This document shows positions 31,409-39,673 of a stretch of DNA of 64,000 bases, piece by piece. The notes beneath the pieces are model-generated. The model was not told where the DNA came from. It worked only from the letters and a program-made list of their open reading frames with translations, and did not search any database. This stretch comes from a virus. Position 1 is the stretch's first letter; each line of letters opens with the position of its first letter. The stretch lies in IMG/VR virus record IMGVR_UViG_3300009149_000014, positions 1 to 64,000 of that record. One strand, written 5' to 3'. A program made the position numbers and the translations under genes.

Positions 31409-32212
31409 ATGCTTCCAGGAACCCATCTATTAATTGATGGCAAGAATATCCTCTACCGGGCGATCTTCGTTAAATCGAAGGATAGCCCGGTAGAGGTTTT
31501 CTTTAGAATAATCCAAAAGTCGATAAGAACAGCCAATGCTACTTCTTTCCACGTCTTTTGGGACTGCCCAAGGAATGAAACTTGGCGTAGAAAACTATAC
31601 CCACCGTATAAGGCAAATCGCAAAGAAAGCGACCCCGAAATCGGTGAGGCCATCGGTATCAATTTGCAAGTCTTGAAAAAAGTGATACCAGTATTGGGAT
31701 TCCGCCAATATTACTGCGACAAACTTGAAGCAGATGATTTGGTTTATGCTTTCACCTCGTTATTCCATCCAACTGATATTGTAGTATTATCATCTGATCA
31801 TGATTTATTACAGATCCCATTTCGGTTTCTCAATGCTCGCCAACTTAAACCAGCTGGTGAATTTTACGAAAAACCAACAGTCAATCCTGTTTTGCAAAAA
31901 TGCTTAATGGGTGACAAATCAGATAATATCGCTGGATATAATGGAATTGGTCCAGTCAAAGCAACAAAATTGTTGCAATCTCCGACCAAATTGCATGAAT
32001 TTGTGTCGGCTAGCCCGCGAACTTTTCTATTTAATATGAACATTGTCGATTTGTCATTGTGTCCTTACCAAATGAGGGCACAATACACCATCCTGAATGG
32101 TATCCAAGAGGAAACTAAATTCGATCTTAACTCTGCGAGAGGCATTTTAAGCCAATATAATATGTATCCGGCTTTGCACGAGTTAGATTGGTCAGCTTCT
32201 CACGAGGAATAA
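31409..32212 (+). CDS. 5'-3' exonuclease / RNase H (FEN-like, T4 rnh type)
   Basis: 267 aa. The N-terminal LLIDGKNILYRAIF holds the first metal-binding Asp. FWDCPRNETWRRKLYPPYKANR contains the second acidic residue and the basic arch. LEADDLVYAF and LSSDHDLLQ carry the central acidic cluster. MGDKSDNIAGYNGIGPVKATKLL is the helix-3-turn DNA-binding motif with its terminal Asp. The order is that of phage FEN-family enzymes (T4 RNase H is 305 aa). It removes Okazaki RNA primers before ligation. It begins 1 base after the SSB stop. A strong hairpin lies inside its 5' coding end. Confidence 0.9.
   Translation: MLPGTHLLIDGKNILYRAIFVKSKDSPVEVFFRIIQKSIRTANATSFHVFWDCPRNETWRRKLYPPYKANRKESDPEIGEAIGINLQVLKKVIPVLGFRQYYCDKLEADDLVYAFTSLFHPTDIVVLSSDHDLLQIPFRFLNARQLKPAGEFYEKPTVNPVLQKCLMGDKSDNIAGYNGIGPVKATKLLQSPTKLHEFVSASPRTFLFNMNIVDLSLCPYQMRAQYTILNGIQEETKFDLNSARGILSQYNMYPALHELDWSASHEE
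31451..31495 (+). promoter_or_regulatory. strong intragenic hairpin, terminator- or attenuator-like
   Basis: CTCTACCGGGC (31451-31461) is perfectly complementary to GCCCGGTAGAG (31485-31495). Inside, CTTCG pairs with CGAAG around a TTAAAT loop. The stem is followed by GTTTTCTTT. It lies 42 bases after the ATG of the exonuclease gene, in coding sequence. It could attenuate transcription or be an RNA-processing site separating abundant SSB message from the nuclease. Confidence 0.6.
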
Positions 32213-32213
32213 T

Positions 32214-32465
32214 ATGGCAGTCCACACTGTTTATGTCAAACCAACTCTTATCGACTCGAATGGTAACATTGTCGATAAAGATGGCCCACAAACTACCATC
32301 CAACAAGTAGCTCAAGCGATGGCTACTGAGATCAGAGTCATTCCTGATTCAAGTATCCCAAGTTCTTTGAATTGGCCAACCATCGAACAATATCTTCAAT
32401 TAGAAGATGCTGCTGGATTCTCGCCAAGAACAGTCACCGCTACTTTAATCGTTACCGAGAACTAA
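32214..32465 (+). CDS. small hypothetical protein (83 aa)
   Basis: Starts 1 base after the exonuclease stop with GAGG upstream. 83 aa, beta-rich N-terminus (HTVYVKPTLIDSNGNIV) and an amphipathic middle, no motif recognised. It is part of the replication operon between exonuclease and endonuclease VII. Confidence 0.55.
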   Translation: MAVHTVYVKPTLIDSNGNIVDKDGPQTTIQQVAQAMATEIRVIPDSSIPSSLNWPTIEQYLQLEDAAGFSPRTVTATLIVTEN

Positions 32466-32470
32466 CGTCG

Positions 32471-32914
32471 ATGGTAAAGCACGAAGACTATATTCCACAG
32501 TCAAAGCTGGCGGAGTATCGTAGAGCAAATACTCCTGTATACTGTCCATTATTGGGTCATGAAGAAATTCTACCAGTCGTAGATCACGACCACAAATCAG
32601 GCAGAATTCGCGGAGTTGTGTCTTCGGAAGGTAATGCTTTAGTTGGTAAAATCGAGAATTTCCACAAATCTCGCTGTATTCACGGCAAGTGGGATCTCCC
32701 AACTGTTCTTCGTGCTATCGCCGACTATCTCGAACAAGAACAAGGACCACTTCATCCTGTCGGTACTCGTCAATTAACTAAACGATTTGGACGTGCTAAA
32801 AAAGACGAACAGATCGAACTGCTTTCTTCTGTCGGAGCCACAACAGAAGAAATCGACGGATGCACGAATAGCAAAGATCGAACAAATCTTTATCGTTCCA
32901 AAATCGTTAAATGA
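32471..32914 (+). CDS. gp49: recombination endonuclease VII (T4 gp49-like)
   Basis: 147 aa from ATG 32471; T4 gp49 is 157 aa. A longer in-frame start at 32372 would overlap the previous gene by about 90 bases and is not preferred. VVDHDHKSGRIRG at about 36-48 is the His-Me finger catalytic motif. The following conserved Asn position, CN in typical members, is EGNALVGKIENF here. The zinc-binding cysteines typical of gp49 are mostly missing: only YCPLLGHE and RCIHGK remain. The enzyme resolves Holliday junctions and branches before packaging. Confidence 0.8.
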   Translation: MVKHEDYIPQSKLAEYRRANTPVYCPLLGHEEILPVVDHDHKSGRIRGVVSSEGNALVGKIENFHKSRCIHGKWDLPTVLRAIADYLEQEQGPLHPVGTRQLTKRFGRAKKDEQIELLSSVGATTEEIDGCTNSKDRTNLYRSKIVK

Positions 32915-32961
32915 TTTTCTCCCAAAAGATAAAGATGTCGTTCTACTAATTAGGTGATGTT

Positions 32962-33246
32962 ATGGCTTGTTGCGGTGGAAGTAAAAAAGCTTTAAGAGTG
33001 CAAATCGCACCCCAATCTAATCAAGGCCAAACTCTCCAGGCCCAAAAAGTAACACTTACGCCACCCTCTACTATGCGTGTCTTTGTAAATAATCAAAGAA
33101 CGGGTGAAAGAACTGTTGTTCAGGCTGTTAGAAAACCGGACAATGAACCATGTCCGCTATGCCATCACCCAATTATGATGACACGTGTTGGTGGAAGGCC
33201 CCGCAAGCAATGCACGAATTTTTCCTGTCGGCATATTATACAATAA
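32962..33246 (+). CDS. small zinc-ribbon protein (94 aa)
   Basis: ATG 32962 with a weak AGGTGATG upstream. The N-terminus is Cys-rich (MACCGGSKK). The middle is polar, and the C-terminus has CPLCHHPIMM...CTNFSC, a complete four-Cys zinc ribbon. The final 37 bases overlap the next gene. The function is unknown. Confidence 0.6.
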   Translation: MACCGGSKKALRVQIAPQSNQGQTLQAQKVTLTPPSTMRVFVNNQRTGERTVVQAVRKPDNEPCPLCHHPIMMTRVGGRPRKQCTNFSCRHIIQ

Positions 33247-34079
33247 TCTTCTTCTGTATTGCATTAGCCACAGAAGCTTTCATCGAAATCATCAAAGAAT
33301 CAGATATTAGTTTAGCTCTGATTCATGCTAAGATTATCCCAAGATACAATCAAAATCCAACCACTTTTAATTGGGTTTTGTTCAAATGGATCACATGCGG
33401 GCAATGCATGAGTGTGATCTATAGTATCCCAGGTGCTGTTTTCATGAGCACTTTGGTTCCATGGTATTATCTTCCATTTTCTTTCTTTGCATTCTTATTT
33501 GCATTACAACGTACGGCCAATTGGCTAAATACTTCATACAAATTGCTGGCCCGTGGTCGTGTCACAGCAATCGAACTAGTGTCACCATTAGTAACAATCG
33601 GATCAGAAATGGCAGAATATAATCCAGAAGCCTTATTAAGTCAAGCCAAAGAACGAGAATTTCGTCGTGGTACTGAACAAAGAGTGATTATCAATTCAGT
33701 CCAAGACATCATTCGAATGATCAAATTGCTCAAAGACAAAAAACCCGGTTCTGGGCGTGTTGTTAGTGTAAACATCGGTAAAAGTGAATTCCATGTGAAT
33801 ACTTCCACCGATCATCCACCATACATGCAGATTATTCAAGACGCATTTGTTGGGGTCAATCAAGACGAGTCGCCTGCTCCCGTTATCGAAATCAATGAAG
33901 GCGAACGGTTGGTACCATTGAACATCGGCTCCAATCATGCTATTGACGGTTTTATCACCAAGTGCACCGGTGGTGTTCGTGATGGTAATAGAATTAAATG
34001 GTCACTCTCCGAGGGTGATTATTTTTATGACCCAGTTACCGATAAACTCACAATGACTGATCGGGTTGATCATACTTGA
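33210..34079 (+). CDS. membrane protein with cytoplasmic or virion domain (289 aa)
   Basis: ATG 33210 is preferred (GGAAGG 12 bases upstream); an in-frame ATG at 33150 would add 20 polar residues. There are two or three hydrophobic helices: FFLSAYYTIIFFCIALATEA at 4-23, the CGQCMSVIYSIPGAVFMSTL region, and LPFSFFAFLFALQ at about 95-107. A soluble C-terminal domain of about 180 residues follows. A CxxC lies at the membrane edge. It is unlike known holins in size. No family was recognised. Confidence 0.55.
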   Translation: MHEFFLSAYYTIIFFCIALATEAFIEIIKESDISLALIHAKIIPRYNQNPTTFNWVLFKWITCGQCMSVIYSIPGAVFMSTLVPWYYLPFSFFAFLFALQRTANWLNTSYKLLARGRVTAIELVSPLVTIGSEMAEYNPEALLSQAKEREFRRGTEQRVIINSVQDIIRMIKLLKDKKPGSGRVVSVNIGKSEFHVNTSTDHPPYMQIIQDAFVGVNQDESPAPVIEINEGERLVPLNIGSNHAIDGFITKCTGGVRDGNRIKWSLSEGDYFYDPVTDKLTMTDRVDHT

Positions 34080-34098
34080 GTGAAACTCGTATTGCGTA

Positions 34099-34398
34099 AT
34101 GAATGATTTCAAACCAGCATGTCATACTTCTACGATTCTCACGTATCAACCGCTTTACGGCGATCACCTAATTTGGTCTCGTTGGTTTAGTACGTGGCAC
34201 GGATTCCTCATAGATTTCAAAAATCCAGATGATTGTACATTCGTTGTTGCGGGTTTGCCTTTATTTCTCGTGAATCAAGACGGACTGGGAAAATCGATCA
34301 AAAGAATTAGCCTCAATCAAATTCGTAATTCTAAAGGCGGCAAATTCGCCATCATAAGGCATTTAAATGAGCATAGTCTCCCAATCTGGTACGTATAA
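34099..34398 (+). CDS. small hypothetical protein (99 aa)
   Basis: 99 aa, aromatic-rich (HLIWSRWFSTWHGFLIDF), predicted beta-rich, with a C-terminal basic segment. It overlaps the next gene by 32 bases. No motif was recognised. It lies at the head of the sugar-transfer cluster. Confidence 0.5.
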   Translation: MNDFKPACHTSTILTYQPLYGDHLIWSRWFSTWHGFLIDFKNPDDCTFVVAGLPLFLVNQDGLGKSIKRISLNQIRNSKGGKFAIIRHLNEHSLPIWYV

Positions 34399-34915
34399 AG
34401 CACCAGTAATCCAAGATCTTGAACCAAATTGCCCCTTGTATGGCAAAAACATCTATTTCATTAAACCATATCAGCCTGGGTTTTCCATCTTCGCTTTGCT
34501 TGGCAATGATGTCGATGTGACGTTACAATTGCTTACTTGGGACGGAGTAATCATCACCGAATTAGATGAATTACATATGAAAGCATTATCGCTGAACGAA
34601 GCATTCATTCCGGTTGCTTCAGCTTCAGGGATTAATAGGTATCAAATATTCTTTAGCTCTGATCTAATTGTCACAGATTTTGTCGAACCTCAAGGTCAAT
34701 TTGTGAGTCCGGGGATGTTGGCTCAACTCTTCGAACAATCCTTTAGCGTTCAACAAATCGTTGCTAAAGGTGTATTGGATGCCAATTCGGTAAATAATAT
34801 GCTTAATGAGCATCAGGAACTAATCCTCAAGCCCTCTGTGAAAACAGTAGTAGGCAATAATAAAACAAGGCCGTTGTATGCCAGAATATATCAATCCATG
34901 GCCACACACAGTTGA
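34367..34915 (+). CDS. hypothetical protein (182 aa)
   Basis: ATG with AAGG 7 bases upstream. The N-terminal two thirds look like a beta-sandwich domain and the C-terminus is helical. It resembles virion accessory proteins in composition, but I cannot place it in a family. It overlaps the following two-domain glycosyltransferase by 38 bases, so the two are co-expressed. Confidence 0.5.
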   Translation: MSIVSQSGTYKAPVIQDLEPNCPLYGKNIYFIKPYQPGFSIFALLGNDVDVTLQLLTWDGVIITELDELHMKALSLNEAFIPVASASGINRYQIFFSSDLIVTDFVEPQGQFVSPGMLAQLFEQSFSVQQIVAKGVLDANSVNNMLNEHQELILKPSVKTVVGNNKTRPLYARIYQSMATHS

Positions 34916-36935
34916 ATTAATCGGCCCAGCCGGTGAGAGAATTCGACTAAAAAGCAAATCGCGAAAACAGCTTGATGCCTATTACGATCGTTATGCTGAT
35001 CGTGGATATATCGAACGAGTGGGTGATGCTGCACCCGCTAGTCCAGAAATAGTCACTCAGAAAACAAATCACTCAATCAATATACCAGTAAACCATCTTA
35101 GACTTGGCGTTAAACCTCGTATTCAACAAACGACAACTTCCAGAACAGCACGTGCCCAACGCACCACTCCAATTAACGCTCCCCAATCAGCTCAACCACA
35201 AGCACAACAAATCCTTCCACTAGCACCCGTTACTAAATCAAGACAATACGAAAAACCAGTTACAGAAGTCCTTCCGACCGCCAAGGGGATCAGAAGACAG
35301 GCTGTGGTTCCAGACGATAGACCGCAATTACGACCAAGCATCGCTGGAGTCACCACAAAACGAGACAAAACCAAACAAATTGTTGGTCGCGTTATTTCAG
35401 GCGATGCATTACAAATTCACCAAGATAATAGTGCAAAAGCTCCATACCGGATCAGCAATGGAGTCGGAATTGGAGTATTATCCTACAATAGAGGTGCATC
35501 ACTCAATCGATTTGTCGAATCTGTCAAACGCACCTCAGATCTAAACAGATCGACTCTCTTTATTTCCGACGATGCAAGTACGGATCAATATACCCTCAAT
35601 GTCCTAGCCCAATTGGAAAAAGATCCGCGTATCGTTGTCATTAGAAATACTCAAAATATCGGTATTTCTGGTAATTCAAATCGGCTATTACGTTGTTTGT
35701 CCAGATTCGAACACATGTTCATTTGCAATGATGATGTAGAATTCACTCAACCAGGATGGGCAGAATTCTACATTAGAGGTGCTCTGGCTTCAGGATTCCA
35801 TCATTTTTGTTATCGCCAGCCCAAGATTTACAACGCTAAAATCGGTGAAGAAAAAACGTTTAAAAACATCCGCATGAACTATGTGAATGATAAACCACAT
35901 GGTGCCATGTTGTATATGTCTAATCAATGTTTCAAAACAATCGGATATTTCGACCCACAATATAAATTCTACGGAATGGAACACGTAGATTGGTCCATGA
36001 GACCAGCGGAATTCAATCTTCAACCACCTGGGTTTTATGATCTTGTCGGTTCAACAGATTATGTCAAGATTTATCCAGAGGCTACTTCTGTTGAAAACAA
36101 AACACAATTTTATAATCAAAATCGTGCCAAGTTCGAGAAACGTGAAGCCAAGAAATATGTTCATCCGTGCCCAGAATCGGAAGTACCAAAAATTTCCTAC
36201 GTCATTCCGTGTCGAGACATAGATCGATCATCAAGTATCAAATCGGTAGTGATGGGTGTTATCGGCCAATCGTTCCCAGAAATCGAAATTTGGCTGGTTG
36301 AACAAGATCTGAGTCAAAAGATCGACCGTGCTACAATGCCATCGATTAATCATCTGTTCGCAGATGGTAAAGGACGAGCTTTATTCAATAAATCATTGGC
36401 GTTTAATGCGGCTGTCCATAAATGCACAACCGATTCAGTGATTCTTCATGATGCAGATATGCTCTCTCGTGTCGATTATACAAAACGCTCTTATGATTTA
36501 CTTCAAACCCACGAATCAATCCATATTTGTGGTCGCGTGATATATCTCAACATGGAATCAACCAATCGCGTAAATCAGTGCGGGTATGTTCCCGGAGATG
36601 TTCAATTTGAAAGAATAGTCGGCTATTTTGAAGGTGGATCACTAGCAGCTAGAATATCAACATACTGGCATTTAGGCGGCTTTAATGAAGACTATTGGGG
36701 TTATGGTTGTGAAGACTGCGACTTCTACACCAGAATATCAAGTGCTTCATCTTGGCTTTGTGATACTGAATTCGATCTGATACACCTCTGGCACGGGCGT
36801 GCAGAAGGGTGGAATGATCACCATAAACAAAACAAGCAAATAGAAGAGCAATTAGGTCGTATGTCAGCATATCAACGTGTCAGACTACAACATGAACAAT
36901 TGTTCGCCTTGGGCTATGGGTCACATCTAGCATGA
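34878..36935 (+). CDS. tandem two-domain GT-A (family 2) glycosyltransferase with N-terminal extension
   Basis: 685 aa. Residues 1-50 (NPWPHTVELIGPAGERIRL...) form a small domain I would not expect in a glycosyltransferase. Residues 50-190 are Pro/Gln/Thr-rich and disordered. The first GT-A domain starts IGVLSYNRGASLNRFV near 196 and has the NDDVEF metal motif and a GYFDPQYKFYGMEHVDW acceptor-site segment. The second starts ISYVIPCRDIDRSS near 436 and has HDADML and GGFNEDYWGYGCEDCDF, the galactosyltransferase-type ED motif. Such bifunctional enzymes build disaccharide repeats. The context of CgeB-like, sulfotransferase and other GT2 genes supports a phage glycosylation island. Confidence 0.8.
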   Translation: MPEYINPWPHTVELIGPAGERIRLKSKSRKQLDAYYDRYADRGYIERVGDAAPASPEIVTQKTNHSINIPVNHLRLGVKPRIQQTTTSRTARAQRTTPINAPQSAQPQAQQILPLAPVTKSRQYEKPVTEVLPTAKGIRRQAVVPDDRPQLRPSIAGVTTKRDKTKQIVGRVISGDALQIHQDNSAKAPYRISNGVGIGVLSYNRGASLNRFVESVKRTSDLNRSTLFISDDASTDQYTLNVLAQLEKDPRIVVIRNTQNIGISGNSNRLLRCLSRFEHMFICNDDVEFTQPGWAEFYIRGALASGFHHFCYRQPKIYNAKIGEEKTFKNIRMNYVNDKPHGAMLYMSNQCFKTIGYFDPQYKFYGMEHVDWSMRPAEFNLQPPGFYDLVGSTDYVKIYPEATSVENKTQFYNQNRAKFEKREAKKYVHPCPESEVPKISYVIPCRDIDRSSSIKSVVMGVIGQSFPEIEIWLVEQDLSQKIDRATMPSINHLFADGKGRALFNKSLAFNAAVHKCTTDSVILHDADMLSRVDYTKRSYDLLQTHESIHICGRVIYLNMESTNRVNQCGYVPGDVQFERIVGYFEGGSLAARISTYWHLGGFNEDYWGYGCEDCDFYTRISSASSWLCDTEFDLIHLWHGRAEGWNDHHKQNKQIEEQLGRMSAYQRVRLQHEQLFALGYGSHLA

Positions 36936-37180
36936 TTGTTGTTGAAGCCAAACTAATTCCATTCGGTGATTTTACAGCACCAAGCACAACATTGTGCCGT
37001 CTTGAAATTATTAATGATGGCACTGGTACTTCAACTCATGGCAATTATCGTTTGCGGCTCTATTCAAAAGGTGTATCACCCCGATTGCTCAAAAAAGGCC
37101 GTATTGACAATTGGCCTAGAAAAAGTAAGGCTGCTTGGCGATTAATCGCCGAAGCATTTAAAATTATGGAATTATCATGA
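36932..37180 (+). CDS. small hypothetical protein (82 aa)
   Basis: Starts in ATGA overlap with the two-domain glycosyltransferase and ends in ATGA overlap with the CgeB-like gene, so it belongs to the glycan operon. Compact beta-rich protein with a basic C-terminal helix (LLKKGRIDNWPRKSKAAW). No family recognised. Confidence 0.55.
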   Translation: MIVVEAKLIPFGDFTAPSTTLCRLEIINDGTGTSTHGNYRLRLYSKGVSPRLLKKGRIDNWPRKSKAAWRLIAEAFKIMELS

Positions 37181-38136
37181 AAAAGATACTTGTTGTTCAT
37201 CGTCCAGGCGGTGCTTTTGGTTATATTACTGACGGTTGGATCAACGCTCTGCGTGATCGTGGTCATACTGTTCAACGATGGGATGGCACACTTGACTCGT
37301 GGCGTGCTTTCCGACCTGATCTGTATATTGGATCATCAGGACATCGCCAACCTTTGCCGAAAGACCCAAATTGTGCTTTCGCCATGCACGTCAATCCATA
37401 TGGCCCAATTGATTGTGGTGGTATTAATGAACCGATCCAATCAATTGATTATATCATAGATCTTCGTCCTAATGTCGTCTTTGGTTACGGATTTGATGAA
37501 GATCGCATCTACTGGCAATATTGGCAAGAAGAAATGGGTATTCCATGGGTACCAATGCCAACTGGTGCTGATGCAACAGTATTCAAAAGTCGAGTTCCAT
37601 TGGACCAACGTTCATTAGATGCGGTTTATATTGGTGGACGTTGGGCTTATAAGGCCCAAAGCATTGATTCATACTTGATCCCAATGGTTCGTCATATTCA
37701 AGGTAACGGTCGATCGATGGAGATTTATGGTTGGGGAGATTGGCCACCTAATCAAAGCCGTGGTATAATTCCAGATGATCAAGTTACATCGACTTTCAAT
37801 AAAGCGAAAATCGGCCCTTGCATCTCTGAGCCTCATACACATCAATGGGGTTTCGATCTTCCAGAACGAGTCTGGAAAGTCGCAGCTTGTGGCTGTTTGC
37901 CAATCCACGATCCAGTGCCTACACTTCGTCAAGTGTTACCATCTTTACCAATGGCCAAAGATGCAAATGAGTATGCTCATCTTCATTTGCACTATATGAT
38001 TCATGATGATGAACGCAGACGACTCGCAACCGAATTGCATACTACCGTTATGACTGGACATACTTACCACCATCGATTGGCTCGCATGTTCACAGCCTTA
38101 AATTGGTCCGAAGATGCTCAACACATGGTCGCATAA
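37177..38136 (+). CDS. GT-B glycosyltransferase, CgeB-like
   Basis: 319 aa. The N-terminal Rossmann half starts KILVVHRPGGAFGYITDGW and has FRPDLYIGSSGH. The C-terminal half contains DAVYIGGRWAYK, an IYGWGDWP strand, and then GFDLPERVWKVAACGCLPIHD, the acidic/ACGC nucleotide-sugar-binding motif of the CgeB/spore maturation glycosyltransferase family. A DDERRRLATELH helix follows. It sits between coupled small and sulfotransferase genes. Confidence 0.75.
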   Translation: MKKILVVHRPGGAFGYITDGWINALRDRGHTVQRWDGTLDSWRAFRPDLYIGSSGHRQPLPKDPNCAFAMHVNPYGPIDCGGINEPIQSIDYIIDLRPNVVFGYGFDEDRIYWQYWQEEMGIPWVPMPTGADATVFKSRVPLDQRSLDAVYIGGRWAYKAQSIDSYLIPMVRHIQGNGRSMEIYGWGDWPPNQSRGIIPDDQVTSTFNKAKIGPCISEPHTHQWGFDLPERVWKVAACGCLPIHDPVPTLRQVLPSLPMAKDANEYAHLHLHYMIHDDERRRLATELHTTVMTGHTYHHRLARMFTALNWSEDAQHMVA

Positions 38137-38771
38137 TGGCCTTAGTAACTGACAAATTCATCTATGCCCACCTCCCAAAAACAGGTGGGCAATTTGTTAG
38201 ACATGTGATTGACGAGTGTGGTATCGAATATAGAGAAGAAGAATCATATCACGCTGCTCCGTCTGCTCTAGTACGGAATGGCTTCGATCTTCCGATTCTC
38301 ATCACAATCCGTCACCCTGTAACATGGTATCAATCTAGATGGCATCACCGCCTCCGTCATGGTTGGTCTGCACATCATCCTGTAGATTGGGCATGTGCTT
38401 CAAACGATTTTAATCAATTCGTTCTTAATGTGATCGACTATGATCCTAATGGTCGATTTACTTCTCTCGTTCAATTATTCCACCGTCGCAAAAAACCGGG
38501 TTCGACTGTTGATTTTGTTCTCAAGAATGAGACTTTGACCGATGAATTATACCATTGTTTAGTAGGTCTTGGATATACGATTGATCGGGATTTTTATAAT
38601 AATCTCCGCAAGATCAATGTCTCTGGCAAAAAAGGTGTTTCTTCAGCAGATGTAGCCGTTTATCGGCCTGAAGTATTAGAAAAATTGCTGGAACATGAAA
38701 AATGGGTCATTGACACATTTTATGATGGGATCACCGATCCCAATGCCCTGACAAATCAACTTGTTGTGTAG
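38136..38771 (+). CDS. sulfotransferase family protein
   Basis: 211 aa from ATG 38136, in TAATG overlap; an upstream alternative start would run inside the CgeB-like gene. HLPKTGGQFV at about 12-21 is the 5'-phosphosulfate loop (PKTGG-like) of PAPS-dependent sulfotransferases. TIRHPVTWYQSRWHH at about 57-71 is the 3'-phosphate loop (RxPxxRxxS-like). The C-terminal region lacks other landmarks. It could sulfate a sugar made by the neighbouring transferases. Sulfotransferases are uncommon in phage genomes. Its 3' end overlaps the convergent GT2 gene by 41 bases. Confidence 0.75.
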   Translation: MALVTDKFIYAHLPKTGGQFVRHVIDECGIEYREEESYHAAPSALVRNGFDLPILITIRHPVTWYQSRWHHRLRHGWSAHHPVDWACASNDFNQFVLNVIDYDPNGRFTSLVQLFHRRKKPGSTVDFVLKNETLTDELYHCLVGLGYTIDRDFYNNLRKINVSGKKGVSSADVAVYRPEVLEKLLEHEKWVIDTFYDGITDPNALTNQLVV

Positions 38772-39498
38772 CATTGCGATCTTTCCAAGATCGATACTCC
38801 GGGCTTTCTTCTGATAAGTCATGTTCGCAGATTACTCTGCTATTCAAAACATTCATTAAACCTGACTTTATTGATTGATTACACAACCATCCATCATCGT
38901 CATTGTAAAGTCTGGTTCCTGGAAATCCACCAATCTCGTTGAAAAAGAGATTGTTGACGAGCATTAGGCATCCGGCTAGTGTTGAATTACAAAATATTCC
39001 ATTTTCTATTTTCCTCATCTCGGTCCAATTGTGCATTACGAGATTTCTCGTCTGCATTTGATGTTCCCAAGTTCGATTGTGTTGAGTTAAAGCTGGGGTC
39101 ATTACCCCAACTTGATAACCATTTTCACACAATTTATTGGCACTATTGATGAGATTCTGAATACCGTTGGGCGGAATGATGACATCAGGGTCCATGGTGA
39201 TAAACCATTGGCCTTGTGGTATCATTCCCCAATGTTCTCTAATTGAAGATGGTTTCCCGATGTTTTTGGGATTTTGGATTACTAGAACATTGGAATGCGT
39301 AGAAGCTTTCGCCAATTCTTTGTCGAGCCCGCCCTCGGAATTGTCGATGATGTAAATAGGGTGCCTAGTTGCTTTCACCAAGCTTTCTAAGCACCGTTGG
39401 AATGTTTTTGGACGGTGATAACTGGTGAGGATGATCGGGACTGGTCTATGCGTAAGTGATTTGTCCCAAGTTTCGCAAATTGTCAAGTTGACCCACAC
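38731..39498 (-). CDS. GT-A (family 2) glycosyltransferase
   Basis: 255 aa with a GTG start; GGAG lies 13 bases upstream, so the start is uncertain. PIILTSYHRPKTFQRCLESL near residue 20, IIDNSEG, NPKNIGKPSSIREHWG and the metal-binding FITMDPDVIIPPNG identify a GT-A fold. The later GGFPGTRLYNDDDGWLCN matches the GG...D..W acceptor region. It is transcribed opposite to the rest of the glycan operon together with the small gene at 39446, whose 3' end it overlaps by 53 bases. Confidence 0.8.
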   Translation of the reverse strand: MWVNLTICETWDKSLTHRPVPIILTSYHRPKTFQRCLESLVKATRHPIYIIDNSEGGLDKELAKASTHSNVLVIQNPKNIGKPSSIREHWGMIPQGQWFITMDPDVIIPPNGIQNLINSANKLCENGYQVGVMTPALTQHNRTWEHQMQTRNLVMHNWTEMRKIENGIFCNSTLAGCLMLVNNLFFNEIGGFPGTRLYNDDDGWLCNQSIKSGLMNVLNSRVICEHDLSEESPEYRSWKDRNATQQVDLSGHWDR

Positions 39499-39673
39499 TG
39501 ATTCGCTGTAGCTCCACAGTTAGTGAACTGCCGCCGACCATTTGATAAACACCGTCTTCACTTGGACGAATGCTACTTTTTGGATTAGCTTTTGCAGCTT
39601 CGATTGAATTAACCATGATCGTAACGACTTGGTTAGTTATATTTGTGATTCGGACGACAGTTGTATTTGCCAT
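39446..39673 (-). CDS. small hypothetical protein (75 aa)
   Basis: 75 aa from ATG 39673; the frame extends upstream, but this ATG has GAGG seven bases before it. Beta-strand-rich (MANTTVVRITNITNQVVTIMVN) and similar in feel to small virion proteins. The ATG shares the palindrome CATG (39671-39674) with the divergent glycosyltransferase start. Its end runs into the GT2 gene, so the two form a minus-strand pair. Confidence 0.55.
   Translation of the reverse strand: MANTTVVRITNITNQVVTIMVNSIEAAKANPKSSIRPSEDGVYQMVGGSSLTVELQRISVGQLDNLRNLGQITYA

Noticed and set aside
38103-38135. Longer start for the sulfotransferase
   Set aside because: It would overlap the CgeB-like gene by 33 bases; ATG 38136 in TAATG fits the operon pattern and the family N-terminus.
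39570-39671. N-terminal hydrophobic segment of the 275-aa glycosyltransferase (34 extra residues)
   Set aside because: It is antisense to the 75-aa gene; the family motif starts right after ATG 39672.
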